Shown one piece after another: positions 1-5,819 of a stretch of DNA of 24,749 bases. Each line of letters begins with the position of its first letter. Positions within the stretch are counted from its first letter, which is position 1. A program made the translations under genes and the position numbers. Origin of the DNA: a virus; the IMG/VR virus record IMGVR_UViG_3300006805_000149, positions 1 to 24,749 of that record; one strand, written 5' to 3'. The notes below the pieces were generated by a model. The model was not told the DNA's origin and ran no database searches. It worked only from the letters and a program-made list of their open reading frames with translations.

Positions 1-783
1 AGCTGTTTCATCAAGCCGGTTCTTTGCAGCCCCTGCGTTCTTGCCAACCTCTTCAAAGCCTGCTAAGTCAATGGCAATAACATAATCACCATACTTAGGA
101 GAAGGGGTTTCTTTGAACCATTCTTCTTTAAATACATCACTACCCGCGTTGTCAAAGCTGGCTAAATATTCCTGCTTAAAAGCAAAGCTACTAAGGGTTC
201 GCTTAGCAGCAGCAATCTCTTTGGGGTCAATGGTTTCATTGTCTTCGGTGGTGAAGTGCCAGCTTTTCCATTCTTCGTCTGTTCCTTCTAACCCTAGCTT
301 ATATAGGTCATAGAACCAGTTGCGTCCAGAGGGCGTTGAGATGAAGAGGGCTCGTCCTTTTTGGTCAGACAAAGAAGCCCGAATAACTTTCTCCCAAATC
401 TCTTGCTTAATAAACGCAACCTCGTCTAGTACGACATAAGTGAGGGAAACCCCTCGTAAGCTGTCTGGATTATCAGCACCACGTACAAGAATCTTCCTGC
501 CGTTGATGAGGGTTATCTCTAGGTTGTTAACGTGGCTGCTTTTGATAACCTGTCTTCCAAGGTCATGTAGCAGCTCCCAGATAATTGAACGGGCTTGCCC
601 GAGGGTAGGGGCTATGTACATCACTGAAGAGCCTTCAGGACACTCCAAGCCCTCTACTAATAGTGTGATGGCTGCTTCTCTGCTCTTGCCACACCTTCGG
701 CCTGCAACAACAACCTTAAACCGGGTTTTGTCCTGAAACACCTTCTTTTGCCAGTTTAATAGTTGAAAGTTTAAATCTGCCAT
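1..783 (-). CDS. terL: Terminase large subunit (TerL), N-terminal part; runs off the left edge
   Basis: The motor ATPase that pumps DNA into the prohead and cuts the concatemer. Translating the reverse strand from the ATG at 783 gives 261 uninterrupted residues. An adenine-binding-type opening (LLNWQKKVF) is followed by Walker A AGRRCGKS (27-34), Walker B YVVLDE (116-121), the coupling motif ISTPSG (148-153) and the first nuclease aspartate in YVIAIDLAG (D239). The rest of the nuclease domain lies outside the window. The start is chosen because T7/T4-type large terminases begin shortly before a 'WQ...RFKVVVAGRR' block. It overlaps the end of the upstream HExxH gene by 68 nt, and the nearest SD-like GGAG is about 13 nt upstream, so translational coupling is likely. 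Confidence 0.93.
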   Translation of the reverse strand, partial: MADLNFQLLNWQKKVFQDKTRFKVVVAGRRCGKSREAAITLLVEGLECPEGSSVMYIAPTLGQARSIIWELLHDLGRQVIKSSHVNNLEITLINGRKILVRGADNPDSLRGVSLTYVVLDEVAFIKQEIWEKVIRASLSDQKGRALFISTPSGRNWFYDLYKLGLEGTDEEWKSWHFTTEDNETIDPKEIAAAKRTLSSFAFKQEYLASFDNAGSDVFKEEWFKETPSPKYGDYVIAIDLAGFEEVGKNAGAAKNRLDETA

Positions 784-1123
784 ATTCTTTAATTAGCTCC
801 GATGCAATCTTTTGTATGGCGTATGCCTCTGTTTCATCTCCCGGCCTATCTTCTCCTAGCCAGCGACAATGGGCCTGCCACAGGTGAACAGCTTCGTGGA
901 TTAGAAGGCTTGTTGCCTCTTCTGTTGTTGCCTCTTCTTTAAGACAAATAACAGCAACCCCATGTTCTTCATAAATAGAACAACAAGCCATTGCCCCTGA
1001 AGGCAAGAAAGAGCTGTCATAGATGTGTAGGGAACGAAGCACCTTCTTAAATTGCTTCTCACTTGTAACAAGGAAATACCTATAGGCAAGGTTTTGAAGA
1101 TCCCCTGCCAATGGTTTAGACAT
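716..1123 (-). CDS. Small HExxH (zincin-like metallopeptidase) protein between the terminase genes
   Basis: A 135-residue protein with an HEAVH motif at residues 76-80, embedded in the helix SLLIHEAVHLWQ. Nineteen residues after it comes GDETEAYAIQ, whose E97/E99 could be the third zinc ligand of a gluzincin-like site. No signal peptide or membrane segment is visible, so it should be cytoplasmic or virion-borne. It starts inside the small-terminase stop region (8-nt overlap) and ends 68 nt inside terL, so it is co-translated with the packaging genes. A role in prohead maturation or packaging is conceivable but not shown. The motif and the ORF are seen; peptidase activity is inference, because the family is not one I can name with certainty. 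Confidence 0.75.
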   Translation of the reverse strand: MSKPLAGDLQNLAYRYFLVTSEKQFKKVLRSLHIYDSSFLPSGAMACCSIYEEHGVAVICLKEEATTEEATSLLIHEAVHLWQAHCRWLGEDRPGDETEAYAIQKIASELIKEYGRFKLSTIKLAKEGVSGQNPV

Positions 1124-1493
1124 CGATTACATTCTCTATGTAAGTTTGCTGTGTGTCAGCTAAGCCTGTTATGTTTATGGTGACGGTGGGTGTGCTATTA
1201 GCGTTCTTAGCAGCATCGAAGGCACTCATAGGGAGGATACGCTCAGCGCAGAACTTCAGAGCAGCAAACTGATCCTTGTCCTCATCATCCATAGCTTTAC
1301 GAATAAGCGTGGCAATAATCTTCTCTCCTGTTGAGCCAAGGAGACGGGCTTTAAATTCCTGAAGCCTTGCTGCTTCTCCGGGAGGACGACCAATTGGCCT
1401 GCCAACGCTTCCCTTGCCTCCTGTCTTCTTGGAGGCTATAAGGGCCTTCGGAGGGCGTCCCTTGCGGGGGGGAACCTTAGTTTCTTCTTCCAT
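1116..1493 (-). CDS. terS: Terminase small subunit (TerS)
   Basis: A 125-residue DNA-recognition subunit of the packaging motor. The N-terminus is very basic, with two AT-hook-like motifs, RKGRPPK (10-16) and GRPIGRPPG (31-39). A helical body follows, containing LQEFKARLLG and the block AALKFCAERILPMSAFD, which I recognise from phage small terminases of this class. A good SD (AAAGGA, 8 nt upstream) supports the ATG at 1493. It is first in a minus-strand unit followed by the HExxH gene and terL. Two tandem sigma70 promoters lie upstream. Identity rests on the C-terminal block and position; the AT hooks suggest minor-groove binding to an AT-rich pac/cos site (inference). Confidence 0.82.
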   Translation of the reverse strand: MEEETKVPPRKGRPPKALIASKKTGGKGSVGRPIGRPPGEAARLQEFKARLLGSTGEKIIATLIRKAMDDEDKDQFAALKFCAERILPMSAFDAAKNANSTPTVTINITGLADTQQTYIENVIDV

Positions 1494-1591
1494 TTGTCTT
1501 TGTCCTTTCAGGGAGACATGCCTCCTTAGAGGGCTTTAAAGCCTATGGAGAACTTAGTCTTCTAAGTTTCCCCAATGATTAACAATTAAGA

Positions 1592-1697
1592 CAGTAATCT
1601 AAATGAACTATACCTTCTAAGAAGATCATAGCAACATGTGCAGATTCTGTCAAGTTTCTATGATGGGGCCCGGCATCACAGTTCATTTGAGTTACTG
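1592..1697. repeat. Nested inverted repeat around the terS promoter (operator candidate)
   Basis: The outer arms are CAGTAATCTAAATGAACT (1592-1609) and AGTTCATTTGAGTTACTG (1680-1697), which are complementary at 15 of 18 positions including 9 consecutive ones. The inner arms are ATCATAG (1625-1631) and CTATGAT (1658-1664), a perfect 7-bp pair that brackets the proximal promoter and includes its -10 box. The layout fits a dimeric regulator bound on either side of the promoter, or an RNA hairpin in transcripts from the distal promoter. Function is inferred. Confidence 0.65.
1625..1653 (-). promoter_or_regulatory. Sigma70-type promoter, proximal, for terS-HExxH-terL
   Basis: On the minus strand: TTGACA (complement of 1648-1653), a 17-nt spacer and TATGAT (complement of 1625-1630). 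The -35 is perfect and the -10 differs from consensus at one position. It points at terS, about 130 nt upstream of its start. The -10 overlaps one arm of the inner inverted repeat, which suggests repression by a phage or host factor. Confidence 0.8.
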
Positions 1698-1717
1698 ATA
1701 GGAATTCCTATACAAAT

Positions 1718-1745
1718 ATTATAGCACAAAATCCTCAGAAGTCAA
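1718..1745 (-). promoter_or_regulatory. Sigma70-type promoter, distal, for terS-HExxH-terL
   Basis: On the minus strand: TTGACT (complement of 1740-1745), a 16-nt spacer and a perfect TATAAT (complement of 1718-1723). Transcripts from here would carry the whole 1592-1697 inverted repeat in their leader. Tandem near-consensus promoters indicate that host RNA polymerase drives the minus-strand unit. Confidence 0.75.
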
Positions 1746-2111
1746 GCCTTTATTTACATAAAACACAAATAAACATAAATATAGTTGAAGCGAGCACTAA
1801 CTTCGTTAACTTAGGGTGTCTTTTGCTTCAAAGGGAACTGCGTTAGCGCAGAAAGAGCCCTCATCTCTTAGCTCCTTTATAGCAATTCCTTATATATAAC
1901 AACTTATACAGCTATTCTTTTATATATCAAGGGCTTATATGCGCTCCGAAGGCTTTCATCTGTCCCTATTTAGTCTACTTTCTTGGTGCTTTAAAGGCTT
2001 CATTTCTCCTTTTTGTGAGCTTTGGAGGCTCCCACAGTAATTCCAGAGCTACAAAGCCCCCTCCCCCCCCCTTCAAGGCAATCTCTCAAGCCCTTTGAAG
2101 CCTCGGGCACA

Positions 2112-2160
2112 GCTCCGAAGGGCTGCTGAGGGCTGCTGAGTGCTCCGAAGGGCTGCTGAG
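2112..2160. repeat. Short tandem/direct repeat, 19-bp unit
   Basis: GCTCCGAAGGGCTGCTGAG occurs exactly at 2112-2130 and 2142-2160. A third copy of its last ten bases (GGCTGCTGAG) lies between them at 2131-2140. The effective period is 10 bp within 30 bp, close to one and three helical turns. It could be an iteron-like protein-binding array or replication-slippage product; function unknown. Confidence 0.8.
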
Positions 2161-2359
2161 CAAGGGGGAAGGGCTTAAAAGGATCCTATAGAGCCCACCT
2201 ATCATGCCTCACCGACCAATAGTTAAAGCCTATTAATCCTTCTGTGTTGTATTTAAGCAACAGCAAAGCAATTGCCATGCCAACTAATAAGCATGCCAAG
2301 CCATAGAACGCTCTCTAAGCCCTTCGAAGGCATACGAGCCACTGCCACACCTAAGAAAG

Positions 2360-2437
2360 TTATTCACACTCAAGACAATGTTATCAACATAAAAGCCTGC
2401 TAAGCACTCTTATATAAGACTAACAAGCTGTGGATAA
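2360..2437. promoter_or_regulatory. Cluster of DnaA-box-like sites; candidate replication origin
   Basis: TTATTCACA (2360-2368) and TTATCAACA (2381-2389) each differ by one base from the DnaA-box consensus TTATCCACA and start 21 bp apart (two helical turns). A perfect box follows on the other strand, TGTGGATAA at 2429-2437. Flanking sequence to about 2490 is very AT-rich and could be the unwinding element. Boxes are read directly; origin function is inferred. Confidence 0.5.
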
Positions 2438-2496
2438 CTATTTATGTCTGCAAACCAAAGCATTCATTTATAAATAATTAAACAAAGAATAGAAAA

Positions 2497-2512
2497 CTTG
2501 ATCTAGGTCAAG
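2497..2512. repeat. 16-bp inverted repeat, operator candidate
   Basis: CTTGATCTAGGTCAAG pairs with its own reverse complement at 7 of 8 positions per arm. It lies 13 bp before the promoter-like motif at 2525-2543 and upstream of the first plus-strand gene, a natural place for an early-gene operator. Confidence 0.4.
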
Positions 2513-2524
2513 AGGATGTTACAG

Positions 2525-2543
2525 GTTTCTCCCTACACTACAG
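2525..2543 (+). promoter_or_regulatory. Promoter-like repeated motif, copy A
   Basis: GTTTCTCCCTACACTACAG resembles the motif at 3949-3966 (GTTTCCCCGACACTATAG). Aligned with one gap they differ at only two bases. Both lie in short gaps upstream of plus-strand genes. It may be a conserved promoter or leader element; the factor that would recognise it is unknown. Confidence 0.35.
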
Positions 2544-2588
2544 TCATGGGTTCAGGAATTGTCTTAAGCCCTAAACAGAAAGCCTCAA

Positions 2589-2786
2589 ATGTTAACCTTC
2601 ACATGCACCAAAGACGGCAACGACAGCAATTCATATGCACTAACAGGCACACTCATTGACCATGAAGGAAAGACGGTAGAGGTAGGAGAATTCACGTTTA
2701 ACCCAGTAAGAGCAGCTAAAAACATGCACTACTATATGACAGCCTTTGACAATGTACAGGTAGAATTTAAGACAATTACCCTCTAA
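2589..2786 (+). CDS. Hypothetical small early protein (65 aa)
   Basis: Not recognised. It is the first gene of the plus-strand unit. The sequence alternates polar and hydrophobic residues (SYALTGTLIDHEGKTVEVG) as in a small beta-rich domain, with no membrane segment and a single Cys near the N-terminus. No strong SD precedes the ATG. A 17-bp palindrome (CTGCAAAGGCTTTGCAG, 2802-2818) follows the stop and may act as a weak attenuator or mRNA-stabilising hairpin. It is likely real because of its position and good codon pattern. Confidence 0.55.
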   Translation: MLTFTCTKDGNDSNSYALTGTLIDHEGKTVEVGEFTFNPVRAAKNMHYYMTAFDNVQVEFKTITL

Positions 2787-2848
2787 AGCATAGCGTGAAG
2801 CCTGCAAAGGCTTTGCAGTATCCTTTCCTTCACTAACTAGGGCATATC

Positions 2849-3484
2849 ATGCAAGCAATAAAGACTCTTAAGCAAGCAAAAGCAATAGCAGGATCATTAG
2901 GCCAACCTTCAAAGATGCCGGGGCTCTCCTATGGCATCAGCGCCAAACGCTGCATTGTTGGGGCTAAGCTGGCAACTATCGAGGGCAGTGTGTGCCATGG
3001 TTGCTATGCTTTGAAAGCCAACTACAGCTATCCATCGGTTATGAAAGCCCATGAAACCCGTTACGAGTCCTTAGATCATCCTCAGTGGGCTGAGGCAATG
3101 ACGCTACAAATTGATAAGAGCCGCACACAATGGTTCCGTTGGCACGATGCAGGGGATCTACAAAGCTTTCAGCACCTGCTAAACATTGTCAAAATTGCTG
3201 AGGCCCTGCCCTTGGTTAAATTCTGGATACCAACTCGCGAAAAGAAAATTGTTCATCAATTCGTTGACACCTTCGGAGCTTTCCCCGATAACCTGATTGT
3301 CCGTGTAAGTGCTGCTATGGTTGATGGAGGCATTCCTGCTGGGTTTGCACACACATCTACAGTGCATGAAGCCTCCGAAGCCAAGGGCACAACGTGTGAG
3401 GCTTATAAGCACAACAACAAATGTAATGATTGTCGTAAATGCTGGGATAAAGAAGTTGCTAATGTCTCCTATAAGAAGCACTAA
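2849..3484 (+). CDS. GP88-family phage protein
   Basis: A 211-residue protein that I recognise as the phage 'gene product 88' family (function unknown). Typical blocks are MPGLSYGISAKRC (23-35), CHGCYALKANY (49-59) and the strongly conserved FRWHDAGDLQS (96-106). Cysteines at 35, 49 and 52, and a C-terminal set C183, C192, C195 and C198 (CNDCRKC), look like metal or Fe-S ligands. A distant radical-SAM-like fold is one possibility but is speculation. It is second in the early unit, preceded by a weak SD (AGGG). Family call is firm; biochemical role is unknown. Confidence 0.85.
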   Translation: MQAIKTLKQAKAIAGSLGQPSKMPGLSYGISAKRCIVGAKLATIEGSVCHGCYALKANYSYPSVMKAHETRYESLDHPQWAEAMTLQIDKSRTQWFRWHDAGDLQSFQHLLNIVKIAEALPLVKFWIPTREKKIVHQFVDTFGAFPDNLIVRVSAAMVDGGIPAGFAHTSTVHEASEAKGTTCEAYKHNNKCNDCRKCWDKEVANVSYKKH

Positions 3485-3514
3485 GCCCTCAAACCACTAA
3501 TAACAGGTGAATTT

Positions 3515-3937
3515 ATGTATATACAATCCATATCATCAGGGGCTCATGAGCCTCAAGAGAGCAGAGATTGCACTGTTAGAGCTTTGGCTAACGCCACTGA
3601 TATGCCCTACGGAGACGCACACAAAGCCCTACAAAGCAAGGGGAGACTTACCGGCTTTGGTTGCCGTGCCGGTGTGTGGCATGAAGCCTACACCGCTAAC
3701 GGCCTTAAGTTTATAGGGGTTTACGGTAAAAATAACACATCTAAAGCCTTCCAGCGACTCTATCCTGTGAAGCCCTTCAAAGGGGTTTCCCTTGGGGCTT
3801 TACTGCCTAAGTTAGGGGCTGGCCGGTTTATCGTCATGATTACAGGGCATGCTATAGCTGTGGTGAATGGTTCAATAATTGACATAGGAGGAAATAGCAG
3901 CAAAAAAAGTGTTGTTGCTGTGTATAAAGCCTCTTGA
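3515..3937 (+). CDS. Papain/C39-like cysteine-protease-fold protein
   Basis: A 140-residue protein. It has a Cys-bearing opening SRDCTVRALANATDMPY (C19), a 'GRLTGFG' stretch and a downstream GHAIAVVNGSIID with H112, the order Cys then His expected of a C39/papain-type peptidase. I recognise this as a common small phage protein whose substrate is unknown. There is no signal peptide. SD AGGTGA precedes the ATG at 3515. It lies in the early unit just after the GP88 gene, so a host-takeover role is plausible. Motifs are seen; activity is inferred. Confidence 0.65.
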   Translation: MYIQSISSGAHEPQESRDCTVRALANATDMPYGDAHKALQSKGRLTGFGCRAGVWHEAYTANGLKFIGVYGKNNTSKAFQRLYPVKPFKGVSLGALLPKLGAGRFIVMITGHAIAVVNGSIIDIGGNSSKKSVVAVYKAS

Positions 3938-3966
3938 CAACCTCCTAAGTTTCCCCGACACTATAG
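3934..3966 (+). promoter_or_regulatory. Promoter-like region with TTGACA and the repeated motif, copy B
   Basis: A perfect -35 hexamer TTGACA (3934-3939) is followed by GTTTCCCCGACACTATAG (3949-3966), whose last ten bases equal the end of the textbook SP6 promoter. No good sigma70 -10 sits 17 nt after the -35 (GACACT, 3 of 6). It is either a weak host promoter or a different phage element. The leader continues to the ATG at 3989 with GAAAGAAACC, nearly repeated as GAGAGAAACC before 5396. Confidence 0.35.
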
Positions 3967-3988
3967 CTTCACTAACGAAAGAAACCAT

Positions 3989-4126
3989 ATGGAAAATAAC
4001 ATGAAACCTCTTAAGCCCTATACAATCGCCACTGTTCCCTCGCGCCTTGAGCGTTTCGCTGATGTTGTCCTAGCTGTATGCTTAGGCATCGGCATTGCCT
4101 TCGGTTTATTTGTCTATTTCTCTTAA
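3989..4126 (+). CDS. Small single-pass membrane protein (45 aa)
   Basis: Starts at the ATG at 3989 and encodes a polar N-terminus (about 25 residues, with basic RLER) followed by one transmembrane segment VVLAVCLGIGIAFGLFVYF (26-44) ending one residue before the stop. The predicted topology is N-in with almost no periplasmic tail. The next gene follows after an SD (GGAG, 4127-4130). No family recognised; it may be a host-membrane effector in the early unit. The hydrophobic segment makes the coding call credible despite the small size. Confidence 0.6.
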   Translation: MENNMKPLKPYTIATVPSRLERFADVVLAVCLGIGIAFGLFVYFS

Positions 4127-4135
4127 GGAGCCCTC

Positions 4136-4288
4136 ATGTACAAAATTGTTCACGTCTCAAGCGGAATTGTTGCTGCAACGTTTAATGACCGCTCATATGC
4201 TCTTGATTGGATGGCTGATAACAACAGCTTAAACGGTGAACCTGCAAACCTTTATAAACTGATTAAAATCAAAGGGGCTAATGTATGA
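4136..4288 (+). CDS. Hypothetical protein (50 aa)
   Basis: Starts at 4136 with an excellent SD (AAGGAG, 5 nt spacer) and overlaps the next start as ATGA. The product opens MYKIVHVSSGIVAATF and continues SYALDWMADNN, which looks like a short beta-hairpin plus helix. I do not recognise a family. The strong ribosome site and the stop-start coupling support it. Confidence 0.6.
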   Translation: MYKIVHVSSGIVAATFNDRSYALDWMADNNSLNGEPANLYKLIKIKGANV

Positions 4289-4491
4289 AAAAGCACAACT
4301 ATTCCATTCTTGTCGATAATATTTGTTTCAATGGGCAGTATATAATGGAAGAGGACGAAGGGCGTCCACCTATATATACAGTAGTTTCCATCACATTGGA
4401 TAACGCGCTTGACCTTATGCTCGTCATTGACCCGCGTGTAGTGCAGGAAATTGAGCAAACCCTTCTAGATGATTGGTTGTGGAATGACTAA
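4285..4491 (+). CDS. Hypothetical acidic protein (68 aa)
   Basis: Coupled to the previous gene (4-nt overlap). A soluble, acidic product with beta-strand-like IYTVVSITLDN and an acidic C-terminal helix IEQTLLDDWLWND. No family recognised. Its end overlaps the next ORF. Confidence 0.6.
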   Translation: MKKHNYSILVDNICFNGQYIMEEDEGRPPIYTVVSITLDNALDLMLVIDPRVVQEIEQTLLDDWLWND

Positions 4492-4735
4492 CCTTATTAG
4501 AGGGATTGTATGGCCATTGGCAGGCTCCGCAGTGCTTGCCCTAGGTGCAGCCATTGGATACACTGCAAAGAGCGTAGAGGCTGATCTAAAGCTTGCTAAT
4601 GTTGAGGGGCTTTGCAGGCCTAGTAAGAGCTGGACAGCGCATGTATCAACTGACGACAGCGGGTATATTTGCTTTAAAGAGCAGGTATATACAAAGCGTT
4701 TAATTAAATATATTATTGTAGAAAGAACAGAATGA
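4484..4735 (+). CDS. Small membrane-anchored protein (83 aa)
   Basis: The ATG at 4484 overlaps the preceding stop; an alternative in-frame ATG lies at 4469. The N-terminus MTNLIRGIVWPLAGSAVL is followed by ALGAAIGYTA, giving one membrane helix (about residues 4-27). The remainder is polar with two Cys (GLCRPS and GYICFKEQ) that could pair if exported. The C-terminus is hydrophobic/basic (LIKYIIVERTE). No family recognised. It couples to the next gene by ATGA. Confidence 0.55.
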   Translation: MTNLIRGIVWPLAGSAVLALGAAIGYTAKSVEADLKLANVEGLCRPSKSWTAHVSTDDSGYICFKEQVYTKRLIKYIIVERTE

Positions 4736-5034
4736 CTAAACATAAACACTACGACACAATCATTGCGTGGGCTAATGGGAAAGAAATTGAAGCTAAGGAA
4801 TGTAAAGGATGGCGAACAAGCTCTTCTCCTATGTGGTTCCCTGAGAGCGAATACCGCATCAAGCCAGAGCCGGTGCGAGATGTTCTGCGAGATGCTCTCA
4901 TCATTAACAGCCTCAGTGCTGGGCCTTTTTTGTACGCCGCAGCCCCTTCGGAGGCCAACTTAGAGCTAGTCTTTGATGGGGCAACGGGAAAGCTTAAGGC
5001 GGTGTCGTTTAAACAGCCTCAGAAGCCCTTCTAA
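4732..5034 (+). CDS. Conserved phage hypothetical (100 aa), W-A-x-G / YRIKP type
   Basis: Begins with a pattern I have seen in many phage accessory proteins: 'IIAWANGKEIEAKE', a conserved Trp (GWRTSSSP), 'MWFPESEYRIKPEP', and then a variable C-terminal part. It is a small soluble protein of unknown role. It overlaps the previous stop (ATGA). A 12-bp palindrome GGCTACGTAGCC (5057-5068) lies in the gap after it. Confidence 0.7.
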   Translation: MTKHKHYDTIIAWANGKEIEAKECKGWRTSSSPMWFPESEYRIKPEPVRDVLRDALIINSLSAGPFLYAAAPSEANLELVFDGATGKLKAVSFKQPQKPF

Positions 5035-5097
5035 GCCCTTTACCCACCAAAGCAAGGGCTACGTAGCCTAAGCACTAACTAATTGAATTGAGACCCT

Positions 5098-5322
5098 ATG
5101 AAATGTATTTGTTGCAACAAGAACCTGAACGACTTCGAGAGCACCCGCCGCCACGCCATTACCCGCGAGTTCCTAGACATGTGCAACAGCTGCCATGCCT
5201 CTGTAGCAAGCACAGCACGGCTGCCCACCATTGACAGGAAAGACCTACTAAATGGAAGCGTTATTGAAGAAGAGCTTGACAACGATGACAATCTGGTGTA
5301 CCCTACCTTTAAAGAACTATGA
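5098..5322 (+). CDS. Small zinc-finger-like protein (74 aa)
   Basis: N-terminal CICCNKNLNDFESTRRH and then MCNSCHASV give Cys pairs at C3/C5/C6 and C29/C32, arranged like a treble-clef or ribbon zinc knuckle. The C-terminal third is acidic (EEELDNDDN). Such proteins are common in T7-like early regions, where they bind host proteins or nucleic acid; here the role is unknown. The leader (5035-5097) includes GCACTAACTAATTG, similar to other gene leaders in this region. Confidence 0.65.
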   Translation: MKCICCNKNLNDFESTRRHAITREFLDMCNSCHASVASTARLPTIDRKDLLNGSVIEEELDNDDNLVYPTFKEL

Positions 5323-5395
5323 AGTTCTTAGAAGTAATAGACAACAATTCCCTTAAACCACCTTTAGTACTACAGTCCTTTAAAGAGAGAAACCT

Positions 5396-5566
5396 ATGGC
5401 TAATGACTTTTATACGAATGAAACAGAAGACAATCAGGACAACTATGATTTGATGGAACAAGAGTTTCATGAATGGCAGGTTCTTAATGATGTCGTTGCT
5501 TTGGTTGCTTCAAAGGGGCTTCCATCTGTTCTGTCGTCAATCTTAGAGATGATGGAAGACCATTGA
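5396..5566 (+). CDS. Hypothetical acidic protein (56 aa)
   Basis: ATG at 5396 preceded by GAGAGAAACC, almost the same leader as the gene at 3989. The product is strongly acidic (NETEDNQDNYDLMEQEF) with a helical C-terminal half (VLNDVVALVASKGLPSVL). Highly acidic small phage proteins can act as DNA mimics, but that is speculation here. No family recognised. Confidence 0.5.
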   Translation: MANDFYTNETEDNQDNYDLMEQEFHEWQVLNDVVALVASKGLPSVLSSILEMMEDH

Positions 5567-5621
5567 TTTATCTTCTATTCCTTATTTGTGTATTTTTAAT
5601 TAAATGTATTGGAACAACTTA

Positions 5622-5819
5622 ATGAAACCAGTAGTAGAATATGTCGGAGAAGCTGATTTTCACAACCATGCCGGTAATCCTGCTTGGCCTGTGGCTAGTG
5701 TGTATGGGATTAATCATCCTTTGTTAGGGACACAGCTTATACGAACTTCAAAGATTGTGAAAAAGCATGATAATGGTGACTTTGAAACCCTTAATACACT
5801 TTATAGGAAAACAATATGA
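5622..5819 (+). CDS. Hypothetical protein (65 aa)
   Basis: I prefer the ATG at 5622 (MKPVVEYVGEADFHNHAG) to the upstream in-frame ATG at 5604, because the first six residues of the longer form look non-conserved and neither start has a strong SD. It looks like a small compact beta protein (WPVASVYGINHP, LIRTSKIVKK). It couples to the next gene with ATGA. No family recognised. Confidence 0.6.
   Translation: MKPVVEYVGEADFHNHAGNPAWPVASVYGINHPLLGTQLIRTSKIVKKHDNGDFETLNTLYRKTI

Larger units (their letters stand above)
1494..2588. other. Divergent intergenic control region, no genes (candidate origin/promoter region)
   Basis: A 1.1 kb AT-rich stretch between the minus-strand packaging unit and the plus-strand early unit. 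I see no convincing ORF. It contains two minus-strand sigma70 promoters, a nested inverted repeat, a GGCTTTAAAGCC palindrome (1532-1543), a C-rich tract (C5-T-C9, about 2057-2071), a 19-bp direct repeat, a CCTTCGAAGG palindrome (about 2320), three DnaA-box-like 9-mers, a 16-bp inverted repeat (2497-2512) and a possible phage-type promoter motif (2525-2543). A weak plus-strand sigma70 candidate is TTTACA-N17-TAAATA at 1753-1781. No tRNA was recognised. Confidence 0.8.

Noticed and set aside
113-736. Plus-strand ORFs over the left edge
   Set aside because: They are antisense to the terL frame, which has all its motifs.
1592-1697. tRNA or tRNA-like gene
   Set aside because: The long arms do not fold as a cloverleaf and no T-loop (GGTTCRA) is present; a promoter-operator explains it better.
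2112-2160. CRISPR array
   Set aside because: Only two full 19-bp units with no unique spacers of uniform length and no cas genes.
4252-4958. Minus-strand ORFs opposite the early genes
   Set aside because: They lack ribosome sites and family features and lie antisense to a tightly coupled plus-strand gene series.
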